Positions 9,453 through 20,508 of a stretch of 64,000 nt of DNA are shown piece after piece. The notes under the pieces are model-generated. The model made no database searches and was not told the origin of the DNA. It was given only the letters and a program-made list of their open reading frames with translations. The DNA is taken from the NCBI GenBank assembly GCA_036867785.1, contig CP145416.1:62001-126000 (forward strand), in the 5' to 3' direction. The position numbers and the translations under genes were made by a program. The DNA is from Plasmodiophora brassicae. Taxonomy: Eukaryota; Endomyxa: Phytomyxea; Phytomyxea; Plasmodiophorida. The stretch's first letter is position 1. Every line of letters starts with the position of its first letter.

Positions 9453-12400
9453 ATGTCGGCGGAGGTCGCCGGCGGCACCGTCATGGACGGCGGCCGGGTC
9501 GTCCTGAAAGGGTACCTGCGGAAGAAGTCGCCGAAAGGGATCACGGGTATGCGCGCCTGGCAGAAACGGTACTTCCACCTGTTCGAGACGTCCCTGGCGT
9601 ACGGGAAGACGTCCGACCTGCGGCACGCCCAGGGCGCCCTGCCGTTGCTCGAGGTCACCGCCATCGAGCTGGTCGCCGGCAAACCCACCCGGTTCCGGTT
9701 CGACGTCGCCAACCGACGGTTCGACCTGGAGGCGTCGTCGCCCGACGAGGCCGAGAACTGGGTCGCCGCCATGAAGCAGTGCTGGCAGACGGCCCGGGCG
9801 AGCGCGCCGACGTCGACGGCGTCGTCGTCGCCGACGGCCTCGCCGACGTTGTCGCCGCACACGACCGCCGGCAAGTTCTGGAAGCCGAACGCGTCCGGCG
9901 TGTTCCCGTCGATGGCCATGGACACGCTGCTGGCGCCGCCGATGATGGCGCAGACGACGACGCAGTCGCGCGCGTTCACCCCCATCAACATGGCGTCCAT
10001 CCTGCAGCACAGCGGCGCGTTTGATACGATCCGGCGCGTGAAGAAGGCGGCGACCCGGGCGTCCACGCAGGGGTCCTGCTCGCCGGACGAGACGGGCAAG
10101 TCCAGGCGCGACGACGGCGACGACGACGACGACGTCGACAAGGACGACCTGGACAACGACGAGCCCGACCCGGAGTCGACCGTGGCCCCGACGCTGAGGC
10201 GCATGCCGTCGCGAGCGGCCAGCGCCGCCACCGACGACGACGGCGCGCCGCCGCGCTCGCTGCGCAACCTGACCATGGTGGAGCGCACGAAGAAGTCGAG
10301 CCAGACGGCGCACCGGCGCATGGCGTCGGCGATCAACACGATCGCCAGCGACGACGTCGTGTTCGGGGACGCGGCCGCCGGCGCCGGCTACGCCGACTAC
10401 GAGCGCGACGAGAAGCTGGCGGACAGCGGCATCGGCATGATGTACCGGGTGCGGCACCGGGCGACGGGCGGCACGTACCTCCTGCAGGTCGTCATGCGCC
10501 GCGACCCGTGCTACGACGCCGCCCTGGGCGTCATCGACGACATGGCGGCGCTGGAGCACCCGTTCCTGGTGCGGCAGGTGGCGCGCGGCGACGCCCCCGA
10601 CCGCTCCTGGGCCGTGTACACGTTCGCGCCGCCCGGCGACCGCCTGTTCGACCGCGTGCGCGCCGCCCGACGCCTGCCCGAGGACCTCGCCCGGTCGTAC
10701 GTCGCCCAGGTCGCCCTCTGCATCGCGTTCCTGCACTCGCGCGGCCGCTCGCTGCGCGCCATGCGCAGCGAGACGATCTTCGCCGACGACGACGGCCACG
10801 TGCTCGTCGTGGACTTCCCGCGCCCGCCAACGGCGACGACGCCCGTGTCCGTGTCGCCGCCCGTCAACGAGTTCACGACGCCCGAGCTGCTCGACGACGG
10901 CGCCGAGGCGATGACGGCGGACTGGTGGCGCCTGGGCGTCCTGCTCTACGAGCTCCTGGTCGGGTTCCCGCCGTTCCGCGGCCGCACGCCCGACGAGCTC
11001 GCCGAGCGCGTCCGCGCCGGCGCCGTCCGCTACCCGCCGTTCTGCAGCGAACCCGCCCGGCACTTCATCGACGCGTGCCTGCGCCGGGCGCCCGGCGAGC
11101 GCCTCGGCACGCACCTGCCGGCGCTGTTCGCGCACCCGTTCTTCGCGCCCGTGCACTGGACGCGCCTGCACGCGCGCCTGCCCGACAACGGGGCGCCCGT
11201 CCGGCGCGTCAAGGTCCACGTGCGCAGCATCGACGGCGACGACGGCAACGGGGCCATCGTCCGGTGCCGGTTCGGGGCGCGCCAGGTGGCGACGACGGCG
11301 GCGTCGCCGGGCGGCGCCTGGAACCAGACGTTCGAGATGCCGCACGACGCCATGTCGGCGGCGTCGAACGCGACGCTCGACGTGGACGTCAGCGGCGGCA
11401 GCGGCGTGTCGCTCGGGTCGGCCAGCGTCCGGATCCGCCTCGACGACGACGACCCGCAGCGGTTCGACGTCCGCGTCGGCAAGGCGACCGTCGTCATCGA
11501 CGTCAAGGCGAAACGCACCGAGAAGGCGGCGGTCGCCGACGTCGAGCTGGCGTCCGGCAGGCGGTCGTCGCTGCGGCGCTCGACCACGTCGCAGCAGGCG
11601 TCCATGTCGATGGGCAGCGCGACGCAGCGGTCGCTGAAGCGCGGGTCGATCATGAAGTCGTCGTCGTCGTCAATCTCGCGGCGCGGCTCGATCTTCCTGC
11701 AGAACGTGTCGGGAAAGATCCGCAGCCTGGTCAGCAAGAACAAGATCCGGTACCAGCAGGACGGGTTCGACCTCGACCTGACCTACGTCACCGACCGCCT
11801 GATCGTCATGGGGTTCCCCTCGTCCAGCCTCGAGGGCGTCTACCGCAACCCGATGGACGAGGTGCAGCGGTTCATCCACACGTACCACGCCGGGCACTGC
11901 CGGGTCGTCAACCTGTGCTCGGAGCGCTCCTACGACCCCGCCTGCTTCGACGGCAACGTCGCCTGCTTCCCGTTCGACGACCACCACCCGCCGCTGCTGC
12001 GCCAGATGGCCGACTACTGCCTCGACGTGCAGCGGTACCTGGACGCCGACCCCGACAACGTCGTCGCCACCCACTGCAAGGCCGGCAAGGGGCGCACCGG
12101 CGTCATGCTGTCCGCCTACCTGCTGTACGCCGGCCTCCAGCCGACGGCGCACGCCGCCCTGGCCTTCTTCGCCGAGCGACGCACGGCGGACGGCAAGGGC
12201 GTCACGATCCCCAGCCAGATACGCTACGTGTGAGTCGGAGCGGCACTGGCCGAACCGTCGCCTGCTTCGGCCGCAAACTGACACGCGGACCCCCCGCCGG
12301 GCAGGCACATGTTCGATAAGCTGCTGCAGGCGACCGACCGGCTGCGGGAGCCCTTCGCCTACGACGCGGCGTACGCGACGCTGACCCTGATCCGGTTCTG

Positions 12401-13651
12401 CCCCGAGCCGGACATGAGCCCGATCGGCGGGTGCGGTGCGTCGGCCGCGCGTGCATGCCTCCAACGACTGCTGACACGTTGTTGGGGTCGCGTGCAGATC
12501 CGGTGTGCAGAATTTACAGGGGCGGCAAGGTCGTGTTCGACTCGGCGGCCAGGGGCGTGGAGGTGACGCGCCCCGCCAGGAACATTGTCGACCTGCCCGT
12601 CGACGTGACCGTCTGGGGCGACGTCCGCATCGCGTTCTTCCACAGGAAGGCGACCGGCCGGAAGCTCATGTTTGTCGGGTACATCAACGTCGACCTGGTG
12701 CACGGCAGCAACAAGGTCGTCATCGAGCGCGAGTTCCTCGATGGGGCCGCCAAGAGCAAGCGGTTCGACGCGAACTTCCGCGTCGAGATCTTCCTCAAGG
12801 CGGCGACGGCGCCCGACGACAACGACAACAGCGGCGCCGACGACGGCAACGCGGACGGCGGCGACAACAGCGCCGTCGAGGTCAGCGACGACGACAGCCG
12901 GTCGACGCACAGTCAGGGGCACCGGCGCCAGTCGTCGTCGCCGACCAAGTCGTCGTCGTCGTCGTCGACGAGGTCCATCAGCGCGGTGCACGGCAACGGC
13001 GACCGGCAGGTGTCGCCGCTGTCGGCCCTGCCGTCGCCGCACCATCGCAGCGTCAGCCACGGGTCGGTATCGCTGGCCGTCCCGGAGCAGCGGCCCGCGC
13101 ACGCCCCCCGATTCGCGCTGCCCGACGTCGCCGAGAACGACCTGGAGCGCGCCATGGACGCCGTCCCGTTATCCGGCGACGACATCGAGACGGACAGCCC
13201 CGACGACGACAACAAGGACGGCGACGCGGACGCCCTGAAGCACTACGGCGCCGGCCTCGGCGACGCCGTACACGCCCTACGCGATATCGACGACGTGGAC
13301 GACGACGACGACGATGACGACAACGATGGCCACGAGGAGGACGAAGGCCCGCTGCCGAGCCTGAGCCTGTTCGATGCGCCCGAGCTGCGGCATCGTCGCA
13401 GCAGCAGCCGCGGTGTGGACGATGTGCCGGAGCGCCCGGCGGGCCAGGCGCCGGACTGCGCCGCGACGTTCAGTCTCCGGCAGGGGCAGCCCGTCACGGA
13501 GGCGTCGCTGCTGCTGCAGCTGCCAGTCGCGGACCCGGATATTAATAGGCCCCGCGCCGAGTCCGCCCTGTCCGTGGCCAGCCTCGACGACCTGACGGAA
13601 GCGGGCGACGACGACGACCCGCCGCCGTCCGCCGACGAACCCCACCAATAA
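9453..13651 (+). CDS. PH - AGC pseudokinase - C2 - PTEN phosphatase - C2 fusion
   Basis: Three exons (9453-12229, 12305-12435, 12498-13651) encode 1353 residues. The order is: PH domain (about 15-110); acidic/Ser linker; AGC-like kinase fold (about 300-575); a C2-like beta domain (about 583-690); a PTEN-type phosphatase (about 750-925); a PTEN-type C2 (about 930-1100); and a long acidic, Ser-rich tail. The kinase part is dead by motif: Y-L-L-Q for the VAIK lysine, no HRD loop, D-F-P for DFG. The phosphatase part is intact: P-F-D-D-H-H-P-P (WPD-type loop) and H-C-K-A-G-K-G-R-T-G with the catalytic Cys at residue 875. PTEN hydrolyses the 3-phosphate of PI(3,4,5)P3. The introns fall inside the PTEN region and restore G-V-T-I-P-S-Q. 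The activity is inferred from motifs. Confidence 0.9.
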
Positions 13652-13697
13652 AGATAAACCACGATCCGAATCGTCAACCCGTTGCCCACGGCTCCGT

Positions 13698-16163
13698 TTA
13701 TTGCAGCGCATCCGCCTTCTTCTTGCGCCGGCGCCGATGCTTCTTCTTCGACTCGTCCCGCGCCTCGGCCACGCCGTTCGCGCTGGCGGCGGCGGCGGTG
13801 GCGTCGCCGCCAGCGCGCTGCGCCCGCCCCCCTCTGACGACGAGGCTGTTGTCCTCGACGTCAAAGTCGCGATGCGCGAGGAACCCGCTGGCGAACTCGT
13901 CGACGGCACGCGACCGCCCGACGTACTCGTGCAGGTAGTCGCGCAGGTCGTCGGGCGACGTCAGCGTCGCCAGGAAGTCGATCAGCGCCATGTCGAAGTT
14001 GGGGCAGATCGGCTCCAGCTGCGACCGGCACCACTGCTGGAACGCGGGGGACAGCTGCGGCCCGCCAAACGTATTGCACCGGGTCGGCGGCGCCCCCGGC
14101 GACGACGCCTTCCGCGGCTCACCCGGCTCGGCGGCCACCTTCGACGACCAGAACGCGTCGTCATCGCTGTCGTCGCTGGCCACGGGCGGGGCCGGCGCCG
14201 GTTGCCGACGCGCAGGAGCCGCCGACCGTGCCGACAGCAGCGTTGCCGGTGGACGCGACCACACCTTCTGGCCGGCGACGGCGGCGCTCCACCCGGACGG
14301 TGCACTGGCGAGGCGCACCTGAGCGCGCGCCGCCACGCTGGCGCGTTGCTCCTCGTCCAGGATCTGGCGCATGCTGAGCGGGGCGCCGGCTTTCGGGGCC
14401 GTTGACCATTGCGACGGTGGCGCCTCCTGGAACGCGGGTACACGGGCAGTCTTCGCCGACCAGGCCGTCGACGACGACGACGACGTGGCCGGCGCGGAAG
14501 TGACCTGAACCTTCAGGTTCTCCTCCTCCTGGCGCTGGATCTCCGCCAGCGACATGGATGCCGGTGCCAGCGTGCCCGGCGCCGCCCAGGCAGGCCCCGA
14601 TGATTGCTGCTGCTGCTGTTTCTGCTGCTGCTTCTGGAGATGCCGAGCGCTGGCGGCGGCCGCCTCCGCGCGCCTGCGTGCATCCTCCTCTTCGCGCTGG
14701 ATGTCGGCCAGCGACATCCGCGAACTGGCCGGCTTCACCCATGGCGACGCCGCCGGACGCTCTGCCGCGCCCGTCTCCACGTCGGGCTCGGGACCCGACG
14801 GCTCAGCATCGGGCTCCGGGTGTTGCTCCTCGGGAGCGCGTTCGGGTTGGGCTGGTTCAGCAACCGCCGCCTCCGTGATCACGGGCAACGCCGCCTCGAC
14901 GGGAACAGGCTCAGGAGCCGGTTCCGGTGGCGTTTCACTGGCCGCCCGCAACGGCGACGATTCGACGGATGACGACGTCGGCGCGCTCGTCGGCGGCGCC
15001 GTTTCCTCGCGGTACAACTCGGCAGCACCGCCTGGTTGCACCGCCGGCTGCTGGTGCACGAACGGAGACCAGGACGGCGTCGGGAGAGCGGTCTGCAACC
15101 CGGACAGCACCCAGGAATCGACGGCGGGGCGCGCCGCCGGCAACGGCATCGGGAACTGGGAGAACATCGAGTGCGCCGACTGGAACGTGCGATGGAACGC
15201 CTGCGGCGGGTTCGGGTCCTCGAACGGCAGCGGCGCAGGCGGCGGCGGCTGCGGCTGCTGCGGGGCGGCGACCACCATCGGCACATGGTCGAGGAACGCC
15301 GGGTCGCCGCTCAGGAACAGGGCGCCGAGCGGGACGAACGCGCTGGACGGGTCGGACCGGACGGGCAGCGTCAGCTCAAAGTACCGCTGGTACCACCAGT
15401 CCTTCATGTCCTGCGGCGAGAACGGCCCGCGGACCACACCGGCGGGATCCTGGTACCACCAGGAATCCCTAATCGTCGTCGTCATCGTCGTCGGCTCCGA
15501 CGGCGGCGGCGGCGGCGGCGGCGTTGGCGTCCGTTCCTCCGTCGGTAGCTTCGGAGTTTCTTCCTGCGCCTCGCCAACGTCGCTCGTGCGACGCCAGGAC
15601 AGGGCGGCATCGGACCGGCACGGGGTCGTATTGCGTGGATGGTGATGGTCTTGCCGGGCTTGCCAGGTGGCGCGACGCTGCACGGGGGGCGCAGGGGGAT
15701 CGTCCGGCGCGCCCGGCTGCGCCTGCGGCTGTTGCTGTTCGTCGTGGCGCCAGCTGGCGGCGCGAGAGCGCGCGAACGCCGATAGGCGCGCGGATCCCCG
15801 CTTATGCGGTAGAGGTGCGGGCGTCGACGACGAAGACGTCGACCGGGGCAGGAACCAGGACCCGCTGTCGAAGACGTCCTGCTCGGCGTCGGTCGGCGGC
15901 GCCGCGTTGACGGGCGGCAGGCAGTCGGCGGCGACGACCGGGACGGGGAAGTCGAACCCGGCGGGAGGGCGCTCGGACGGCTGGTACATCGCCAGCATCT
16001 CCGATTTCGTGTACCGGCACGACGACGGCGTCGTCGTCGACGAGCGCCGCGCCGACGACAACTGCAGCATGGGGCGCTCGACGGCGCCGGACGCCGACTT
16101 GGACGCCGGCGGGGGCGGCGCCGCCACCACCGTATTCCACTCGCGGGTCGCCGCTGCCGACAT
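13698..16163 (-). CDS. GIGYF-type GYF-domain translational repressor
   Basis: A single exon of 821 residues. Near residue 49 is R-Y-T-K-S-E-M-L-A-M-Y, matching the Y-x-x-x-x-L-phi motif by which GIGYF proteins hold the cap-binding protein 4EHP. A GYF domain (about 235-290, W-W-Y-Q-D-P...G-P-F-S-P-Q-D-M...W-W) reads proline-rich partners. Three S-L-A-D/E-I-Q-R-like segments resemble the L-x-E-I-Q-x-E-E blocks of animal GIGYF. The C-terminal block F-Q-Q-W-C...F-L-A-T-L...Y-L-H-E-Y-V matches the GIGYF end. The rest is Pro/Ser/Gln-rich disorder and the last residues are Lys-rich. The likely role is mRNA-specific translational silencing in the cytoplasm. It converges on the PTEN fusion with 46 bp between the stops. 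Confidence 0.85.
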   Translation of the reverse strand: MSAAATREWNTVVAAPPPPASKSASGAVERPMLQLSSARRSSTTTPSSCRYTKSEMLAMYQPSERPPAGFDFPVPVVAADCLPPVNAAPPTDAEQDVFDSGSWFLPRSTSSSSTPAPLPHKRGSARLSAFARSRAASWRHDEQQQPQAQPGAPDDPPAPPVQRRATWQARQDHHHPRNTTPCRSDAALSWRRTSDVGEAQEETPKLPTEERTPTPPPPPPPSEPTTMTTTIRDSWWYQDPAGVVRGPFSPQDMKDWWYQRYFELTLPVRSDPSSAFVPLGALFLSGDPAFLDHVPMVVAAPQQPQPPPPAPLPFEDPNPPQAFHRTFQSAHSMFSQFPMPLPAARPAVDSWVLSGLQTALPTPSWSPFVHQQPAVQPGGAAELYREETAPPTSAPTSSSVESSPLRAASETPPEPAPEPVPVEAALPVITEAAVAEPAQPERAPEEQHPEPDAEPSGPEPDVETGAAERPAASPWVKPASSRMSLADIQREEEDARRRAEAAAASARHLQKQQQKQQQQQSSGPAWAAPGTLAPASMSLAEIQRQEEENLKVQVTSAPATSSSSSTAWSAKTARVPAFQEAPPSQWSTAPKAGAPLSMRQILDEEQRASVAARAQVRLASAPSGWSAAVAGQKVWSRPPATLLSARSAAPARRQPAPAPPVASDDSDDDAFWSSKVAAEPGEPRKASSPGAPPTRCNTFGGPQLSPAFQQWCRSQLEPICPNFDMALIDFLATLTSPDDLRDYLHEYVGRSRAVDEFASGFLAHRDFDVEDNSLVVRGGRAQRAGGDATAAAASANGVAEARDESKKKHRRRRKKKADALQ

Positions 16164-16648
16164 GGTGCGCTGTCTCTATCAGGTCCGAATTGGTAACTGC
16201 TGCCAGGGTCGTCGTCGTCGCACACCGAACGCCACCCACAACCGCCGCTGATACACCCCACGGACTTTGACGTCCGCTACCACCCCAGCGGCGATTAATC
16301 CCGCGCGCGGTCCGCTGCTGCCTGCGCGGGCGGGCAAGACATCACGACCAGCGGCGGCCTCCGCCCTTCGCGAACGCACACGGCCGCCGTCTGCCGCCAC
16401 CGAGCAACGGCTGCGTATCCGTGGTCCCACACGGGTACGGTTCCGGGATGATATGTAGGCGCGGCACCAATAATAATGAGATCCGGTCGACTTGTAATTG
16501 GGTGTGTGTGCGCGAGGCTCCGGTTCATTTTGTCGTTGTTTTTTGGGGCGTGCAACCTGCACGTGTTGACCTCGCTGCCTTTGCACCGTGTCGATAACGG
16601 CGGCCGTCGCCCGCGTCGTTGCGGTTGCAGCTGCCTGTGGCCGCTGCG

Positions 16649-16656
16649 TATAAATA
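16649..16656 (+). promoter_or_regulatory. TATA box of the zinc-finger gene
   Basis: TATAAATA stands 83 bp upstream of the ATG at 16739 in the 575-bp divergent region 16164-16738, which otherwise holds no gene. Confidence 0.5.
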
Positions 16657-16738
16657 GAAGCGCGGCGATCGCGGCGGCGGCGGCGGCGCGCGCGCGCTTG
16701 TGGGGGATCGGCCGCCGAGCCGTCCGTCGCACTCCGGC

Positions 16739-18876
16739 ATGGACGACCACGACGACGCGGTGCTGAAGGCGCAGGACGACGAGATCCGGCGCCTGCGCCA
16801 CGGTACGAGTACCCCGGAGGGGGGAGGACCGCCCGCTGACCGCTGGTCGCCGCACAGAAATCGCCCGGGTCGACGCGTCGCTGGTCGGCCTCGGCCTGGA
16901 GAACGGGTCCGGCAACCGGCTCGGCGAGCTCCTGTTCGACAACAGCGCCGACACGGCCTGGCACGACGAGAAGACCCTGCTCGACCTGTCGTCGTTCGCC
17001 GGGCGACCCTGGCCCAGCCTCCAGTCCCGACTCCCGCCGTCGGCCTCATGCCGCAAAGGTCGTCCCGTATCGCCCCATTTCCGAACTTTGCGTTGCTCGA
17101 TTGCATTCCAATTTCGCCGTTCGTTCGTCGATCGCCCCCCGGTTCCGTTTTCCGCTGCGACGACCCGTTGCTTCGATATGTCCAATGTTCTGATCGGGGG
17201 CCGGCGGCGGCAACAGGCACCCCGTTCCAGCATCGCACGACTCGGCATTGGCGCCGGCTGACGCTCGTGAATTGCACACACTGCAGCCGGGTCATGTCGG
17301 CAACGGCGTTCCTCGGGCACCTCGGTACGTATCTGCTGGGGGGCGGCGACGACAACACGTCGCGTGTCCCTGGGCGCCCCCGTCGTGACGTCACTGTCAG
17401 ATGTGTGCTCGCCGGCGTCGGCCAAGCTGATCGACGACGAGGCCATGCAGCAGCATGGCGCCGGGACGAGAGACGCGCCGGGCCCTGCGACGACGACGAC
17501 GGGCGGCGCCGCAGACGCCGGCAAGCGCCTGGCCAGCTACCGCCTTGGGCAACGACGTAAGCGTCGCGACGTGCGCGTTTCCACCCGCAGGGTCGCTGAC
17601 CGCGATCGTCGCATAGTGCCTCCCGACGCGGCGTACCCGCTGCGGAACCTGGCGATCGTGTTCACGAGAAAGGTCGGCCCGTCGCTGCTCGTCGCGGCGC
17701 TCGTCCGTCTGACCCCATGGCCGCAGCTGAAGCACCAGTGCATACCGAGGCCCGGCGACAACTACATGCGGAAGGTGAACCGCAAGCGGGCGTTCGTACG
17801 CGACCTGCTCATGATGCAGCGGCCCGTCCCGCCGGGGCAGAACCCGGCCAAGATGCTGCGAGCGATGCGGAGGGTCCCCATGGCGGCCACGTCCGGTCCC
17901 GCCAGGTCCAGCGTGGCGCCGTCGACGCCCGGCGGCGGGTCGTACACCACGACGAGCGACTGTCTGGCGCGGGCGGTTGATGACACGGGGCGTTGTTGCA
18001 GGGCGGGCGATCCTGTGGGCGTTGCCGCTGCGCGCCCATCCTCCAACATGACGCCGCAGGCGCTGGCCGCCGCCCGCCAGGTAACCGGCGACGATCGGGG
18101 TACACTGCCCGGTCTGATTTGCATCGCGCAGGCAATGATGAACAGCCAGAAAGCGGCGGCGGCGGCGGCTGCTGCGACCGCGGCCACTGCTGTCCCGTCG
18201 TCGTCGAACCCGGCAGGCGACGCCCGCCTGCAGCAGCAGCAGCAGCAGATGCTGTTCGCCCAGCAGCACAAGAACATGCTGCAGATGCAGCAGCAGGCGA
18301 AGGGCGCCCCGTACGTCGAGGCGCACCTCATGCAGAAGAACGGGGTCCCGATGGTGGCGACGCCCAGCTCGCGGCCGCCTGCCATGGCCGCGTCCGTCCA
18401 ACCTCAGGCTAAACCTCCTCGCAAGAGCAAACCGAAAGTCTCCAAGAAGGCGGCGGCGGCCGCTGGTGGTGGTGCCGCGCCAGCGTTGGCATCGACGGGC
18501 GCAACGTCGACTGTTCGACCGCCTGGACCCGCCCAGCAGCAGCAGGTTCCCGTCATGCATGCCACGCCGTCTGCGGCGGCGACGGCCGCCCTGATATCCA
18601 ACGGCAACGGGTCGGTCCCGATGCCCGCCCTGGCCGGCCGGCCGCCGCCCATCGACAAGCTGCGCCAGGTGAACATGACGGCGGCCGAGAAACGTGGGTG
18701 TCGTTTCGTTCTGTGGCGGTTGCCGAAACGATGCCCTCCCCCGTCTGACGCTGCCGCTTTCGTACAGTGAACCTGCTGCTGACGACAAGCGACCTGACCG
18801 TTCTGGAGCTCGGCAGCGAACCGACGTTGCCCAGCACGAAACCGTCGGTGCTGAATACAGCACCCAGGCCATCGTG
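16739..18876 (+). CDS. Sgf11/ATXN7L3-type zinc-finger protein with Gln/Ala-rich C-terminus
   Basis: Supported early exons are 16739-16802, 16858-17058, about 17217-17324 and 17401 onward. Exons 3-4 join in frame to make C-T-H-C-S-R...H-L-D-V-C, spacing C-x2-C-x11-H-x3-C, the Sgf11 zinc finger of the SAGA histone H2B deubiquitinase module. An N-terminal helix resembles the part of Sgf11 that packs on the enzyme. Downstream the frame is open to 18700 and includes a basic block, poly-Ala and poly-Gln runs. A last intron (18696-18769) leads to a short exon ending at 18876. A 57-bp intron at about 17668-17724 is plausible. If the 34-nt gap 17557-17590 were an intron, the zinc-finger protein would end at 17616 and the rest would be a separate gene. 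Confidence 0.55.
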
Positions 18877-18918
18877 AGGTTTATCCAGAGCGTGTTGCCG
18901 TTCGATGGCATAGGTAGA

Positions 18919-19506
18919 TCATGCCGCGGGCTTGGCGCCTTGGGGCGGGTGCCCCGGGGCCAACCGCCTGCACAATGCTCGCAGCGCACGACGCCTGTTG
19001 AGCAGGTCGTCGAGGTCGCGGCGGCAGCGAGCGAGCAGGTAGTGTCTGGGGATGTCGCCAGACCGCCCCGGGTAGTCCATGGCGAGGACGATGCGGTCGT
19101 CGAACACGGACTCGTCCAGGGAGCGCTCGAACCTCTCCATCACCTTGACGTCGGCGTCGAGCTCGTGGAGCGCCTGCACGGATTCGGCCAGGTCCTGCCA
19201 GCGCAGGCGCTCGGATGCGACGGGTCCGACGGCTCCGGTCGTCCACAGCCGGCGCAGGTCGCGCTCGCGTTCCGTGCCCGCGTTCCTGAACCTGAGCAAC
19301 GACAAGCGCATCCAGTCCGGCCACCAGCCGCGCCTGCCTTGCGCAATCTCCCTGCAGGGCTGAACCGTTGGGCCAACGGACGCGCGCCAACGCAGGTACT
19401 CCTTCCCAGTGAACGACGTCGTGACGCCGTTCGTACCGGCAGCCCCATCCAAGGCCAGGAACGCGAGCACCGCCACCAGTGTCAACCACGCCGACCCAGT
19501 CGTCAT
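18919..19506 (-). CDS. Secreted hypothetical protein
   Basis: Encodes 195 residues of unknown function. The ATG at 19506 was chosen because it starts a clear signal peptide (W-L-T-L-V-A-V-L-A-F-L-A-L-D, cleavage likely after G-A-A-G near residue 24). The mature part is rich in Trp, Arg and Leu, is mostly helical in pattern, and has no recognised domain or clear C-terminal anchor, so it is probably soluble and secreted. It converges on the zinc-finger gene, 42 bp apart. Confidence 0.55.
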   Translation of the reverse strand: MTTGSAWLTLVAVLAFLALDGAAGTNGVTTSFTGKEYLRWRASVGPTVQPCREIAQGRRGWWPDWMRLSLLRFRNAGTERERDLRRLWTTGAVGPVASERLRWQDLAESVQALHELDADVKVMERFERSLDESVFDDRIVLAMDYPGRSGDIPRHYLLARCRRDLDDLLNRRRALRALCRRLAPGHPPQGAKPAA

Positions 19507-19828
19507 TGTCGGTGTTAACGGCGCGCGCGGAGGTCCCAAGAATGGATCGGTGCGGGTGGCCGTGGGCGGTGGGCCAACGGTCGGTGCGCGCTGCGCGGAC
19601 GGTTTTGCAGAACGGCGCACACGCACAGCGGGTCCTTCGTGCGCGCCCTGTTATACGTGGGCGTTTATTCCCTGTCACGGTAAGCGGAATCCCAACACCA
19701 AAACCCGCGTCTCATTATTTCCGGCCCGAACCGCCCTATTCATGACGACGTAGGGCACCGTACGTCATTAGAATATACAATATGCTCCAGCAAGTTGTAC
19801 TTTTCCTTACAGTGATCTGTATATTACG
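19507..19828. other. Intergenic, nothing recognised
   Basis: About 320 bp upstream of the secreted protein. The sequence becomes AT-richer near 19760-19830. No gene, repeat or RNA is seen. Confidence 0.5.
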
Positions 19829-20192
19829 TTAGATGCCGCGCGGTAACGAGCTCACCAAATCATCGGCAGTCGCCGCTCCAGAGGCAATTGTTCCTTTGGA
19901 AGCGTTCCCTGCAAACATCGCAGAACGTTGTGCCTCACGCTCGGCGTACAAGTAGCCTATTTCCGCCATGAAATGGAATGCCGTTGACAGTGAAGTGCTT
20001 CCCCAGGAGGTCGTGGAACGTTCCTCTTGCCGTTGGGCCACATTCGATGGCCTGCAGAGCCTGGACCGTGTTCTTGGTCACCTCGGCAACCGCCCTGGCG
20101 TTCTGCGCGACCGCCTCGATCAGCTTAGGGTGCGGAATAACAAGGGCCGATTCCAGGCCTGGTTGAAGATGAGGCCAGGTCAAGACGTACAA
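19829..20192 (-). CDS. 3' exons of an unresolved small protein
   Basis: Two exons fit: about 20192-20042 and 19956-19829, joined by an 85-bp intron with GTGGCC donor and AATAG acceptor, phase 1. The product runs L-I-P/V-I-P-H-P-K-L-I-E-A-V...Q-A-L-Q-A-I-E-C then Y-L-Y-A-E-R-E-A-Q-R and ends P-R-G-I. It looks helical and amphipathic and no family is recognised. The 5' end is not resolved; it may belong with the coiled-coil ORF at 20509-20829, but I found no convincing splice path. Confidence 0.35.
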
Positions 20193-20245
20193 AGGGCGTG
20201 TATGGAGGCGCTGCTGGAATCAGTTTACCGGGCGTTCCGCGACGC

Positions 20246-20494
20246 TTAGCTTGGATCGAAAACGACATTGTCAACGTGGAAACTATGGAGGCCTAGCTGT
20301 CCGTCAGCACCGTCTTCGAATAATACACGCTTCAAGTACTACTGGAATCCAGGTGATGTGGCATCGATTGCGACGTCGACGCCCTCGATCGGCGGCGAAC
20401 GCCAGCGAACGCCCCAAAGCCCACCAGCGCCGCCCCTTCCAGTCAAACGTATCTGTCTGTTGCTACCCGTCACCGGGAACGTAAAGGGGCACAT
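20246..20494 (-). pseudogene. Protein-like ORF interrupted by one in-frame TAG
   Basis: From an ATG at 20494 the frame reads as plausible protein (M-C-P-F-T-F-P-V-T-G-S, later I-E-G-V-D-V-A-I-D-A-T-S-P-G-F-Q), meets TAG at 20339-20341, then continues in the same frame with Y-L-K-R-V-L-F-E-D-G-A-D to a TAA at 20246. Either this is a decayed gene, the stop lies in an intron I cannot place, or it is read through. No family is recognised. Confidence 0.3.
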
Positions 20495-20508
20495 GGAAGA
20501 AAACGCCT

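Noticed and set aside
9213-11345. Long Arg/Val-rich minus-strand frame of 710 codons opposite the PTEN fusion
   Set aside because: It is a shadow of the GC-rich coding strand: no domain, monotonous Arg/Gly/Val content, and the plus strand holds PH, kinase-like and PTEN domains.
12672-13238. Ser/Arg/Thr-rich alternative frame inside the PTEN-fusion 3' exon
   Set aside because: Low-complexity shadow of the Asp/Ser-rich tail; the in-phase PTEN C2 frame continues through it to 13651.
17557-17590. 34-nt gap with GTAAGC donor and CGCAG acceptor as an intron
   Set aside because: Shorter than nearly all other introns here and leads to a stop within eight codons while the uninterrupted frame stays open; kept only as an alternative.
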